64,000 bases of DNA, taken from DASRFR01 sp035651455. Its GTDB lineage: Bacteria; Acidobacteriota; Terriglobia; Terriglobales; Acidobacteriaceae. The DNA is taken from NCBI GenBank assembly GCA_035651455.1, contig DASRFR010000054.1:1-64000 (forward strand), in the 5' to 3' direction. Positions 26,058-34,927 of the stretch are shown piece by piece. Within the stretch, counting starts at the first letter, position 1. Each line of letters begins with the position of its first letter. The position numbers and the translations under genes are program-made. The notes beneath the pieces are model-generated. The model was not told the origin of the DNA, made no database searches, and worked only from the letters and a program-made list of their open reading frames with translations.

Positions 26058-26915
26058 CTATAGGCCGGCTTCTATTCGGGAACGCGGGTCGAGGAAGTCA
26101 CCCAGTGCGTCGCCAATGAAGTTGAAGGCGAGCACGGCCAGCATCACGGCGAGTGCTGGGAAAAACACTAAATGCGGAGAATCGAACAGGTGGGCGCGGG
26201 CGTCGTTGAGCATGGAGCCCCAGCTTGCGGTCGGCGGCGGGACGCCAAGACCCAGGAAGCTCATCGTGGCTTCCGCGAGGATGGCGCCGGCCATCCCGAT
26301 TGCGGCTTGCACGATTACCGGCTGAATAATGTTCGGCAGAATGTGTCGAACGATCACCCGCCAATCGCTCGCGCCGACTGCACGCGCGGCCTCGATGAAT
26401 TCGCGCTCCTTCGTGGCTAGCACCTGGGCGCGCACCAGGCGCGCATAGCCCACCCAGCCGCCCAGGGATAAGGCAAATACCAGGTTGAAAATCCCCGGCC
26501 CACGGAAGGCGACAAAAGCAATCGCAATCAAGATACCGGGGAATGACAGGAACGCATTCATCAGGACGACATTCACGAATCGGTCAACGCCCCCACCATA
26601 GTATCCGGCGATCGATCCAATGACGAGACCAAGAAATAAGGAAGCTGCGACCACGCACGTACCGACCAGCATGGAAATACGCGCGCCGTAAATGAGACGG
26701 GAGAGAATGTCGCGTCCCAGTTCGTCGGTGCCGCACAAGTGATGTGAACTCGGCGCCTCCAGGCGGTTGGGGAGGTCGATGTGCGCGGGATCTTGGGGGG
26801 CGATCCAGGGAGCGAACAACGCGAAGATCACAAAGACTACAACGAGGACGACGCCCGTAGCGGCCAGCGGGTTACTGCGGGCAACGCGCGGTAGCGAGAT
26901 GGCTGCCGTGGACAT
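26058..26915 (-). CDS. DppC/OppC-type ABC transporter permease
   Basis: Predicted 285-residue inner-membrane permease. The N-terminal cytoplasmic segment is followed by a signal-anchor helix (GVVLVVVFVIFALFAPWIAP), then the family segment HLCGTDELGRDILSRLIYGARISMLVG. The EAA loop (EFIEAARAVGASDWRVIVRHILPN) that docks to the ATPase is intact, and the chain ends in ALAVMLAVLAFNFIGDALGDFLDPR. It pairs with the DppB-type gene 47 bases upstream. Imported dipeptides, oligopeptides, nickel and opines are all known for the family; the substrate is not given by the permease. No ATPase or binding protein is adjacent. Confidence 0.9.
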   Translation of the reverse strand: MSTAAISLPRVARSNPLAATGVVLVVVFVIFALFAPWIAPQDPAHIDLPNRLEAPSSHHLCGTDELGRDILSRLIYGARISMLVGTCVVAASLFLGLVIGSIAGYYGGGVDRFVNVVLMNAFLSFPGILIAIAFVAFRGPGIFNLVFALSLGGWVGYARLVRAQVLATKEREFIEAARAVGASDWRVIVRHILPNIIQPVIVQAAIGMAGAILAEATMSFLGLGVPPPTASWGSMLNDARAHLFDSPHLVFFPALAVMLAVLAFNFIGDALGDFLDPRSRIEAGL

Positions 26916-26962
26916 CTAGACGTTCTTTCCCGAACCGTAAAAAAGTCGGCTGCCTCTTGAGG

Positions 26963-27880
26963 TCATTGACGGATTCTCGGGTTGACCACCGAGTACAGCA
27001 GGTCGGTCAGAAAATTGACCGCGACATAGGTCAAGCCGATAGCGAGTATGCAGCCTTGCACCAGGTAATAATCGCGATTGGAGATCGCTTGAATCGTCAG
27101 GCGACCGATGCCGGGCCAGGAAAAAATGGTTTCAGTCACGATCGCGCCCGCCAGCAACGCCCCGAACTGCAACCCGAGAACCGTGATAATCGGGATCATG
27201 GCATTGCGCAGCGCGTGCCTATAGACAACGGTTCGTTCCGGTAAGCCTTTGGCGCGCGCGGTACGGATGTAGTCCTGACCCAGTTCTTCAAGCATGGAAG
27301 TACGAACCATGCGCGTGAGGATCGCCGCCAGGGCGCTGCCCATCGTGATGGCGGGCAGCACGAGGTGAGCCACACCGCCCGCCCCCGACACCGGCAGCCA
27401 GCCGAGGGCAATCGCGAAGAAAAGAATTAGGATTGGACCTAATGCGAAGTTAGGAAACGAGAGGCCAAACAGGCTGATCACGCTCAACACGCGGTCATCC
27501 CAAAGATTGCGTCGCTGAGCAGAGCGGACGCCAGCGGGCACGGACAACAGAATCGCGACGACCAAGGCCGCGATGGTGAGTTGCAGGGTGTAAGGATAGC
27601 GCTGAGTAATCAGGCGGCTCACGTTCTCGTTGAATCGCAGCGAGGGACCCAGATCGCCATGCAAGACACCTTTCCAGTAATGCAGGTACTGTTCTCCTAA
27701 GGGGACATCGAGACCGTACAGGTGGCGTGTGGCTTGGATGTCGGTGGCAGGCGCGCCTTCCCCCAGCATCTGCAGGATGGGATCGCCGGGCACAAGGTGA
27801 ATGAGCAGGAAAACAATGGAAACGACGAGCCAGATCACCGGCAGCGTGTATAGCAAGCGATGGAAGAGATAGCGGGCCAA
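26963..27880 (-). CDS. DppB/OppB-type ABC transporter permease
   Basis: Predicted 305 residues, start TTG 27880 (no stronger start in frame nearby; a later start would cut the first helix). N-terminal helix LYTLPVIWLVVSIVFLLIHLVPGDP is the classic family opening. The periplasmic loop leads to GLDVPLGEQYLHYWKGVLHGDLGPS, and the EAA loop is DYIRTARAKGLPERTVVYRHALRNA. C-terminal FLTDLLYSVVNPRIR is typical. It is first in the leftward pair with the DppC-type gene. It lies 78 bases after the CorC-like gene, which may be a separate unit. Missing partners suggest that it uses components encoded elsewhere. Confidence 0.9.
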   Translation of the reverse strand: MARYLFHRLLYTLPVIWLVVSIVFLLIHLVPGDPILQMLGEGAPATDIQATRHLYGLDVPLGEQYLHYWKGVLHGDLGPSLRFNENVSRLITQRYPYTLQLTIAALVVAILLSVPAGVRSAQRRNLWDDRVLSVISLFGLSFPNFALGPILILFFAIALGWLPVSGAGGVAHLVLPAITMGSALAAILTRMVRTSMLEELGQDYIRTARAKGLPERTVVYRHALRNAMIPIITVLGLQFGALLAGAIVTETIFSWPGIGRLTIQAISNRDYYLVQGCILAIGLTYVAVNFLTDLLYSVVNPRIRQ

Positions 27881-27958
27881 GGCTTCGGTTCAGATCTTCG
27901 TTTGCACTTCTGAGGTCCAGTTCTTGCCCATCTTACGCGGCAGGAACAGGGATGCTGC

Positions 27959-29332
27959 TTAATCTCCTGCCTGACGAACCATCGTTGCAGGTTGCAGGTT
28001 ATCAATTTTAACCTTCGCGATACGATGCCCTTCCATCTCCTCTACCGTGTAGCGGCGGCCTTCGAATTCAAAGAAGGCGCCGACCGTGGGAATTTTCTGC
28101 AAGCGAGCGAGAATGAAGCCGGCCAGCGTTTCAAAACCTTTGTCGCGCGGCAAAGTGAGCTGGTATTCGCTCTCCAAATCGCGAATATTGACTGAGCCAT
28201 CCAGCACGAGAACATTGGTGTCTTCGAAGGCCGGCTGGTCTGGCGGAATCACATCGAACTCGTCTTCGATCTCCCCCACTAATTGTTCAAGGACGTCTTC
28301 GACGGTAATGACACCAGCCGTGGAACCATACTCGTCGACCACGACCGCCAGATGTCGTTTGCGTTCTTTGAACTCGGCAAGAAGATCCGTCAGGACCTTG
28401 GTCTCGGGCACGACCAGCACGTTGCGCATGATGCGGCTGATCTGCATGCGCGCAATGCGCTCGGAGATCGGGTGATTAGCATTCAGTGTCAGGCGCAAGC
28501 GGGTCCAGCGCATCAGATCTTTGGAATACAAAACACCGATAATGTGTTCAGGACCGCGCTGCGGGTCATAGACCGGGATACGTGAATGCTGCTCTTCCAC
28601 GATGCGGGCCAGAGCGTCGTCGAGAGTCAGATCTCCGGGCAACGCGAAGATGTCGGGGCGCGGCACCATGACCTCGCGGACCGTGATGTTATCCATCTCC
28701 AGCGCGTTGTGAATCATTTCTTCCTGAACCGGGGGGATCTGCCCAAATTGGCGGCTGGCAGTCACGATGAGCTTTAGTTCGTCCGGCGAGTGCACGGCCC
28801 CACGGCGCACCTCGCGTGAACCGAACAGCCGCAGGACAAAGCCGCCCGACTTGCGCATGAAAGCCAGCAGAGGACGCGCAATGGTGAGGAAGACGTCCAT
28901 GGGTGCGGCCACCGCAAGCGCTACCCGCTCCGCCCGTTGCAGAGCCAACGATTTCGGCACCAGCTCCCCAAGAATCACGTGCAGGTATGTAATCAGGGCA
29001 AAAGCAATAGGCACCGCGACGACGTGGGCGTAAACGCCAACGTGCGGCACCGGACCGATTGCGGCTTCCACCAGTTCCGCCAGGCGGGGTTCGCCCACCC
29101 AGCCAAGAGTCAGGCTGGTAAGGGTGATCCCGAGCTGAACCCCGTTGACGACCTCATCCAGATTTTGATGAAGACGGAGAACGGTGCGCGCACCGATGCG
29201 ACGGGCTTCAATGAGCTGCTGAATGCGAGTATCGCGCACGCTGACCAGCGAAAACTCGGCCGCAGCGAAAAAGGCATTGGCGGCTACCAGGAGGAGGATC
29301 AGAAATCCTGGCAGCAGCACGGTAGCAACCAT
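27959..29332 (-). CDS. CorC/CNNM-family (DUF21-CBS-CorC_HlyC) membrane protein
   Basis: Predicted 457 residues. DUF21 with four hydrophobic segments covers about 1-190 (LLPGFLILLLVAANAFFAAAEFSLVSVRD opening). Two CBS domains follow at about 205-325 (MVPRPDIFALPGDLTLDDALARIVEEQHSRIPVYD; LVVPETKVLTDLLAEFKERKRHLAVVVDEYGSTAGVITVEDVLEQLVGEI). The CorC_HlyC cap is at 345-430 (LVLDGSVNIRDLESEYQLTLPRDKGFETLAGFILARL). Members are linked to magnesium/cobalt export or haemolysis by annotation; CNNM relatives transport magnesium. Start ATG 29332. No functional neighbour is evident. Confidence 0.9.
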   Translation of the reverse strand: MVATVLLPGFLILLLVAANAFFAAAEFSLVSVRDTRIQQLIEARRIGARTVLRLHQNLDEVVNGVQLGITLTSLTLGWVGEPRLAELVEAAIGPVPHVGVYAHVVAVPIAFALITYLHVILGELVPKSLALQRAERVALAVAAPMDVFLTIARPLLAFMRKSGGFVLRLFGSREVRRGAVHSPDELKLIVTASRQFGQIPPVQEEMIHNALEMDNITVREVMVPRPDIFALPGDLTLDDALARIVEEQHSRIPVYDPQRGPEHIIGVLYSKDLMRWTRLRLTLNANHPISERIARMQISRIMRNVLVVPETKVLTDLLAEFKERKRHLAVVVDEYGSTAGVITVEDVLEQLVGEIEDEFDVIPPDQPAFEDTNVLVLDGSVNIRDLESEYQLTLPRDKGFETLAGFILARLQKIPTVGAFFEFEGRRYTVEEMEGHRIAKVKIDNLQPATMVRQAGD

Positions 29333-29754
29333 GGATGCGTAATTCTAACATTTGAAAGGTCGTAGTCGGGAGTCAGGAAAGCAGTTAGGACTCACCTGAG
29401 AGCTCGAAACAGGGGCCGCAGCAGCAACGACCCGAGAATGGCGTCGGAGGCCTGACAACTAGGATTTCTGCACCCTGTGACCTCAACTCTAACCCCAGTA
29501 TGGCCTGTGCAGCTTGCGCAGGGCGTGGCAATCGGCGATCCTATATGTGTAAACCTTACCTGCTTCCATTTTTCCTATCTCACGGTCTAACCAGACGTGT
29601 GGCCACGGTTTCGTCTCCTTCACAGGCGAAGGCTAAAAGAGGTCTGGTTCCGAAATGGGAATGCTTGTTACGAATCAGGAACAAAAACAAGATAGTTTTC
29701 GTACTAGCAGGCGAGGGTACAAGATCAAGGTTTTAGCGGTCGCAGGAGGCAGAT
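29333..29754. other. Intergenic stretch between divergent genes
   Basis: About 420 bases between the CorC-like gene (leftward) and the MacA-like adaptor (rightward), so it must hold two promoters. I cannot place convincing -35/-10 pairs; TTGTTA near 29668 with CAAGAT 17 bases on is weak. A short frame (29500-29736) has no ribosome-binding site or recognisable motif. Confidence 0.35.
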
Positions 29755-30972
29755 GTGAACGGCAATGGTAATGGCAAATCGAAGAAGCGTCGCAAAAGAA
29801 TCATTTATGGATCAATCGCGGCCGCATGCGTCCTGCTGATCGCGGTGGGGCTGATCGCCGCCACCTCGGGCGGCACCAAAATCGATCCGTCGAAGCTGGC
29901 GAAAGTGGAGAAAGGCGACCTGGCGAAGAGCGTGGTGGCCACGGGCAAGGTAACGCCGATTACCAAGGTCGAGGTGAAGTCCAAAGCCAGCGGTATTGTT
30001 AAAAAGCTTTTCGTCGAAGCGGGTGACAAGGTCAAAAAAGGACAATTGCTGGCGCAGTTGGATAAAGACGAGATCCAGGCGCAGGTGGATCAGTCACGCG
30101 CCGCGTTGCAGTCCTCAGAAGCCAACCTGACCGCGGCGGAAGCCGATTACGAGCGCGCCAAGGTCGATGCCGAAGGACCGGATATTCCAACGCTTAAACG
30201 GGCTTATGAGCGTGCCCAGGGCATGGCCAAGGACGGCGTAGTCTCTCAGTCGGCCCTGGATGACGCCCAGAGGGCGTATGTGCTCGCGGTAAACAAGCAG
30301 GGCGTGGCGAGAGCCCAGATGATCGTGCTGAAGGCGAAGATCGCCCAGTCAAAGGCCGACATGGCCCACAATGCCGCGAATTTGAAACAGCTTGACGAGC
30401 AGCTGAGCTATACCGACATCGTTTCTCCCATTGATGGCGTGGTTCTCTCGCGCGACGTGGAAATGGGCGACGCGGTCAGCTCGATCCTGGTGCTGGGTTC
30501 AGGTGCGACCCTAGTAATGACGCTTGGCGATACCAGCGAAGTCTACGTTAAGGGCAAGGTCGACGAGAGCGACATCGGAAAGGTGTACCTGGGACAGCCG
30601 GCGCGTATCAAGGTCGAATCATTCAAGGACAAAACTTTCCAGGGCAAGGTCACGCGCATATCCCCCATGGGCGTTGAAAAAGACAATGTGACCACCTTCG
30701 AGGTGCGAGTCTCGATCAATAATCCGGGCGGAGAACTGAAAGCGGAAATGACCGCGAACGCGGAAATCATCCTGGAAGAGCACAAGAACGTGCTGCAGAT
30801 TCCAGAAGGCGCAATCCTGTACGACAAGGACAAGAAAGCTTCGGTAGAGATTCCCGATACCAAGGCCAAAGATGGCAAGAGGAAAATTGCAGTCAATATC
30901 GGGATATCGAACGGCGCTAAGACCGAGTTGCTGAGCGGCCTCAAGGAAGGCGATCAAGTGGTATTGCAGTAA
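29755..30972 (+). CDS. MacA-like periplasmic adaptor (HlyD/RND-MFP family)
   Basis: Predicted 405 residues from GTG 29755 behind GCAGGAGGC. A basic stretch (KSKKRRKRI) and one transmembrane helix (about 18-36) anchor it. Then come the MFP elements: first lipoyl half (GIVKKLFVEAGDKVKKGQLLAQLD), a long coiled-coil hairpin (about 110-215, ALQSSEANLTAAEADYERAK), second lipoyl half with SPIDGVVLSRDVEMGDAV, beta-barrel (VYVKGKVDESDIGKVYLGQPARIKVESF) and the membrane-proximal domain (AEIILEEHKNVLQIPEGAILYD). It connects an inner-membrane MacB-type permease to an outer-membrane exit duct. The MacB-like genes at 33.7-36.2 kb are on the other strand, so a partner is uncertain. Confidence 0.9.
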   Translation: MNGNGNGKSKKRRKRIIYGSIAAACVLLIAVGLIAATSGGTKIDPSKLAKVEKGDLAKSVVATGKVTPITKVEVKSKASGIVKKLFVEAGDKVKKGQLLAQLDKDEIQAQVDQSRAALQSSEANLTAAEADYERAKVDAEGPDIPTLKRAYERAQGMAKDGVVSQSALDDAQRAYVLAVNKQGVARAQMIVLKAKIAQSKADMAHNAANLKQLDEQLSYTDIVSPIDGVVLSRDVEMGDAVSSILVLGSGATLVMTLGDTSEVYVKGKVDESDIGKVYLGQPARIKVESFKDKTFQGKVTRISPMGVEKDNVTTFEVRVSINNPGGELKAEMTANAEIILEEHKNVLQIPEGAILYDKDKKASVEIPDTKAKDGKRKIAVNIGISNGAKTELLSGLKEGDQVVLQ

Positions 30973-30983
30973 AGCCAGATCTC

Positions 30984-31011
30984 GGGCGCCATGCCGGACG
31001 GGGTGGCGCCC
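30984..31011 (+). terminator. Hairpin after the adaptor gene
   Basis: GGGCGCCA and TGGCGCCC pair perfectly (8 bp) around a 12-base loop, starting 11 bases after the adaptor stop codon. No T-run follows, so its strength is uncertain. Confidence 0.5.
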
Positions 31012-31145
31012 AATTTCCGCGTGCAGCTGCGACTCTGCCAAGCGTCTCGCCTGATATCGAAGATTCACCTATGCGACAACACCTCACCGTAACCGAATCC
31101 GACTACGCGTCCCAAAATCCCCGAGTCGTTCAAAAGGAGACCCCC

Positions 31146-32084
31146 ATGAGTTCTCATCGCTGGTTCCATGTTGCTGTTCTTGCAGTACTCGCGCTGGCAG
31201 TAGCACCAGCCTCGTTTGCGTCTACGCCAGTCGGTAAATTTGAGCGCAGCTTCAATGTGAACGGTCCTGTGGATCTGGAGATCTACACGCATTCGGGGGA
31301 TGTGAGCGTGCGCGCCGGGGAGACAGGAACCGTAACCGTGGTGGGCAAGATTTTCCTTTCGAACCAGTGGGAACGCTGGTTTAGTAACAGCGAGAGCAAT
31401 CCCCGCGTGAAAGAGATCGAGAACAATCCACCCGTCCATCAAAATGCGAACGATGTTCGCGTCGACTATCTTTCCGAGCACGGCATTTACGTCGATTATG
31501 AGATCACCGTGCCCGTGGACACGCAGGTGCGCACGAAAAGCGGATCTGGCGATATCACGGTTGAGGGCACGAAGGGCAGGTTGGAACTGCAAACCGGATC
31601 CGGGGACGTAAAGCTGTCACGAATTACGGGAGACATGCAGTTCGAAACCGGGTCGGGAGATGTCCGCGGCACGGAATTGGTGGGATCGGTGCGTGCGCGC
31701 GCGGGCAGCGGAGACATAGAGCTCGAAGAGGTAGGCGCGGGCGACATGGAAGTACACACCGGGTCGGGCACCGTGGGACTTCGCGGCTTGAACGGTGGGC
31801 TGCAAGTCGAAACTGGTAGCGGCGACGTTAGCGCGGAAGGTACTCCAAAAAACGCATGGAACATTCATACAGGATCGGGCAACGCCAAGCTCCAACTACA
31901 GGGAAATGCCGGGTTCGACATCGAGGCGACGACGAGCTCCGGAAACATCAATGTCGGCCAGCCGGTGGTCACAACCGTGGTCGGCAGAGTGCAGGAATCG
32001 AGGCGCTCGATTAGCGGAAAAGTGCGGGGCGGCGGGCCCGCGGTGGCGGTGCATACTTCCTCAGGCGATATTGACATTGATTAA
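31146..32084 (+). CDS. Exported DUF4097-family beta-solenoid protein
   Basis: Predicted 312 residues; AAGGAGAC before ATG 31146 fixes the start. Signal peptide about 1-26 (AVAPASFAS). The body is a right-handed beta-helix made of rungs of about 18 residues, each ending in a Gly/Ser turn: KSGSGDI, QTGSGDV, ETGSGDV, RAGSGDI, HTGSGTV, ETGSGDV, HTGSGNA, TSSGNI and TSSGDI. This matches DUF4097/DUF4098-type proteins, which often are adhesin-like or lie beside anti-sigma genes; here there is no such neighbour. The function is unknown. Confidence 0.85.
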   Translation: MSSHRWFHVAVLAVLALAVAPASFASTPVGKFERSFNVNGPVDLEIYTHSGDVSVRAGETGTVTVVGKIFLSNQWERWFSNSESNPRVKEIENNPPVHQNANDVRVDYLSEHGIYVDYEITVPVDTQVRTKSGSGDITVEGTKGRLELQTGSGDVKLSRITGDMQFETGSGDVRGTELVGSVRARAGSGDIELEEVGAGDMEVHTGSGTVGLRGLNGGLQVETGSGDVSAEGTPKNAWNIHTGSGNAKLQLQGNAGFDIEATTSSGNINVGQPVVTTVVGRVQESRRSISGKVRGGGPAVAVHTSSGDIDID

Positions 32085-32127
32085 GGCGGGGATCTCGGCT
32101 GGAGTTTCGATCCTATTTGACCGCTAT

Positions 32128-33276
32128 TCAGCCAAATCTGAGGCCTGCCAGGGTGGACACTGCGTCTGGGTTAACGCCGCGGCTGGCGAGCAAAACGTGG
32201 AAGCTTTCACCCATGCCAGCAGGCGTAACCAGGTGCTTCAGTTGCAGAGCCACCTTCGCCTGTTCCTGAGGAAGCCGGCATTCTTCGAAAGCGTCAGCAA
32301 ACTGATTCGATTCGCCAATTCCCATTAACCATTGTGATTGGGTGCGAAGTTTTTGAACTTGCATGCCCGCTTGCGTCGCGGCAGCCGCAAGCGCAGTGAA
32401 GTTCACGTGCGCAGTGATGTCCTGCTCGCCTGGCGCCTCATAAGGGTTTGACCCCTCCGAATGGAGACGGAAGGTGGAAAGAGTGCCGCGATGGTGTCCC
32501 GCCAACTGCTCGTCGCGCGTGTAGCCGTAATCAATGATGGTGACAAAACCACGCGTCACCTCCGCCGCAATTCTCTTCATATAGCTTGGGGCGAGTAACG
32601 GTACTTCCAAGCGCTCCTGCGGTTCGGGCTGCACGCTGAAGCGGTCGAGAAATGCCTGTGCTTCAGGTGTGATCGAAAACCAGACTTCCACGAGGTGGTC
32701 TTCGCGAATATCCAAGTGCAACTCGCCTTTTTGACCGACGATTTCGACGGGCAGCGCGTCGAAAAACTCATTGGCAAAGACGATCGTTGGGATCTGCGCG
32801 GGCAGCGATCGGCTAATGCGCGGTATCGCAGAATGAGTTACCGGCTCGGGTACTGTCACCTGCGCCCGTCCGGTGCTGAGATGTTTGCTCAAGGTTTGCT
32901 GCAAGCGGGCGCGCAGCTCCGGAGAACGTTCTTCCACGCTGTAATGTAAAGCCTGAAAAAAATCGGGCCATTTCTTTTCCGACCAGTCGAGCACATCGCG
33001 TGCGAACAGACCTCGACCTGGACCGAGTTCAAGCAGTTCTATTTCCTTTGGCGAGCCGAGCACCCGCCACATCTCTTCAAATTGCCGGGCGAGCAGCCGT
33101 CCGAAAACGGCGTGCACGTCGCTGGAGGTGTAGAAATCTCCGGCCTTGCCGAACTGCTCCGCGTGCCGAGAGTAGTAGCCGAGTTCCGGGTCATAAAGAC
33201 ATAGCTCCATAAAGCGCGAGAACGGCATGGGCCCATGTTCGCGAATTTCTCGCTCGATCCTCTGCCGAAGCTTCAC
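32128..33276 (-). CDS. MidA/NDUFAF7-like SAM-dependent methyltransferase (DUF185)
   Basis: Predicted 382 residues. Start GTG 33276 is chosen because its GTGA overlaps the stop codon of the preceding gene by 4 bases and GGGAAGG lies upstream; the family motif follows directly (IREHGPMPFSRFMELCLYDPELGYYS). Motif I ELLELGPGRGLFARDVLD (SAM-binding) and TIVFANEFFDALPVEIV are intact, as is TIIDYGYTRDEQL. Mitochondrial relatives methylate an arginine in complex I; bacterial roles are less certain. It is the second gene of a coupled pair. Confidence 0.85.
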   Translation of the reverse strand: MKLRQRIEREIREHGPMPFSRFMELCLYDPELGYYSRHAEQFGKAGDFYTSSDVHAVFGRLLARQFEEMWRVLGSPKEIELLELGPGRGLFARDVLDWSEKKWPDFFQALHYSVEERSPELRARLQQTLSKHLSTGRAQVTVPEPVTHSAIPRISRSLPAQIPTIVFANEFFDALPVEIVGQKGELHLDIREDHLVEVWFSITPEAQAFLDRFSVQPEPQERLEVPLLAPSYMKRIAAEVTRGFVTIIDYGYTRDEQLAGHHRGTLSTFRLHSEGSNPYEAPGEQDITAHVNFTALAAAATQAGMQVQKLRTQSQWLMGIGESNQFADAFEECRLPQEQAKVALQLKHLVTPAGMGESFHVLLASRGVNPDAVSTLAGLRFG

Positions 33277-33566
33277 AGGCCTTCCCGCTGGCGCTCGATG
33301 CGATTCTGGGGCGTGCGGGTGAACATCTCGACCAGGTAATCGTGCAGGCAATCATAAAGCTGGCGCTGGAAGGTCCACTCGAATTGTGGGTGATCGAGAT
33401 CGCGAGGGTGGAGGGTGAAATAGTACGTGTGAACGGGGACGGGAGACTGCTTGAAGTCAATGATTACTTCTACCGTCTCGCCGGCATCGCGAGCAGAGAA
33501 AGTCAGCAGCGGATGCTCGTACAGCTTGAGCTGATCTTCGACGCGGCGTAGGCGGGACTCAGGCAC
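33273..33566 (-). CDS. Small conserved-type hypothetical coupled to MidA gene
   Basis: Predicted 97 residues, GTG start. The protein is soluble and beta-alpha (LLTFSARDAGETVEVIIDFKQSPVPVHTYYFTLHPRDLDHPQFEWTFQR then helical QLYDCLHDYLVEMF). It overlaps the methyltransferase start by 4 bases, which implies translational coupling and a related role. No named family comes to mind. Confidence 0.65.
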   Translation of the reverse strand: MPESRLRRVEDQLKLYEHPLLTFSARDAGETVEVIIDFKQSPVPVHTYYFTLHPRDLDHPQFEWTFQRQLYDCLHDYLVEMFTRTPQNRIERQREGL

Positions 33567-33685
33567 GGGGTGATTGTAAATTGAGCGTGCACGAAGGTGA
33601 AACCATGCACGCGAATCCAGGGCAGGGCTGGAGAGCTCCTAATCACCGCGTGGACGAAGCCGTGCTTTGATTGCTGCCCCGAAAT

Positions 33686-34924
33686 TCATTCATAGCGCAG
33701 TGCCTCGATGGGGTCGAGTCGCGCCGCTTTGATGGCGGGCAGCATGCCGCTGACGATCCCTACGAAACTGAGAATAGCAGTCGACCAGAGCAGCGTAGCG
33801 GAGTCGATGATCAGGTGAATATCGCCTTCGCTGGCATCTTCAAGGAAAGCGCTCCACAAGGTTAACGATCCCACTGACCAGGAAACCAGGTAAGCGAGCA
33901 CAACACCCGCCAGACCGCCCAGAAAGGTGATGGCTAGGGCCTCCGCGAGAAACTGGAACAGGATCTGCCAGCGGCACGCACCCAAGGCCTTCTCCACGCC
34001 GATTTCGCGAGTCCTTTGGGTCACTGATACCAACATGATGTTCATCAAGCCGACGCCTCCGATTCCCAGAGTTAGCAGGCCGATGAAGCCAAGCAGGATT
34101 TTGATGCCAACAGTGATGACGGTGAGGTCGGCAAGATCTTTCACCGCGTCGAAAATGAAGACGGCGCGCTCGTCTTTAGGATCATAACCATGGTGGAAAG
34201 CCATGGAGTTCCGCACCAGGCGGGTAACTTTCGCATGGTCGCCTTCATAATCGAAGGCAATTGCATCAAGGTAAAACGTATTCTTCAGATCGCTCATTGC
34301 GCTGAAGGGCACGTATACCATGCCATTCATGTTGTCGTCGCCATCCTGGATCATGTGCTTGAGAACGCCAATCACCTGGTACGAAATGCCGTCGATGCGA
34401 ACGGTTTCCCCCACCGCATTCTGTCCGGAAAACAGTTTCTTTTTTACGTCATAGCCGAGAACGGCGACCCGGATATGGGTGGAGTCTTCTTTTTCTCCAT
34501 AGAAGCTTCCTTCTGCGACTTCCACATTGCGAATTTTCTGGTAACTGGAGTAGGTGCCGCGGATGGTATAAGTGCCGTTGCGAGTTCCATACGCCACCAG
34601 GCTTTGCTTGTTTACCTCAGGAGACATGCGCTCAATCATGGGGATCTCGGCGCGAAGATAATCGAGGTCTTCGGTGTTGAGACGAATCTGTGTGCCGGCC
34701 TTACTGCCGCCCGCCTGCAGAGATGTGCGTCCGGGAAACATGGCAATCAGATTTCCGCCAAAAGTGCGGAACGCCACCATCAACCCGCGCTGGAAGCCTG
34801 AACCATAGGCGAGAAGCAGGACGACTGTGGCGATCCCCCACGCCATCCCCAGCATGGTCAGGAACGAGCGACGGCGATTGTAGCGCAGAGCGTGGTAGGC
34901 CTGTTTGCCAAGGTCGCGCACCAT
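33686..34924 (-). CDS. MacB-like ABC transporter permease (second of pair)
   Basis: Predicted 412 residues in the MacB/FtsX fold without an ATPase domain. The first helix (SFLTMLGMAWGIATVVLLLAYGSG) is followed by a large periplasmic domain (about 45-275, MacB_PCD) and three helices (ILLGFIGLLTLGIGGVGLMNIMLVSV; FLGGLAGVVLAYLVSW; ILSFVGIVSGMLPA). The coupling motif REIGVEKALGACRWQI and the C-terminal PAIKAARLDPIEALRYE are typical of MacB. Start ATG 34924, 3 bases after the preceding permease. A separate ATP-binding protein is needed and is not in the window. Confidence 0.9.
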   Translation of the reverse strand: MVRDLGKQAYHALRYNRRRSFLTMLGMAWGIATVVLLLAYGSGFQRGLMVAFRTFGGNLIAMFPGRTSLQAGGSKAGTQIRLNTEDLDYLRAEIPMIERMSPEVNKQSLVAYGTRNGTYTIRGTYSSYQKIRNVEVAEGSFYGEKEDSTHIRVAVLGYDVKKKLFSGQNAVGETVRIDGISYQVIGVLKHMIQDGDDNMNGMVYVPFSAMSDLKNTFYLDAIAFDYEGDHAKVTRLVRNSMAFHHGYDPKDERAVFIFDAVKDLADLTVITVGIKILLGFIGLLTLGIGGVGLMNIMLVSVTQRTREIGVEKALGACRWQILFQFLAEALAITFLGGLAGVVLAYLVSWSVGSLTLWSAFLEDASEGDIHLIIDSATLLWSTAILSFVGIVSGMLPAIKAARLDPIEALRYE

Positions 34925-34927
34925 CGT

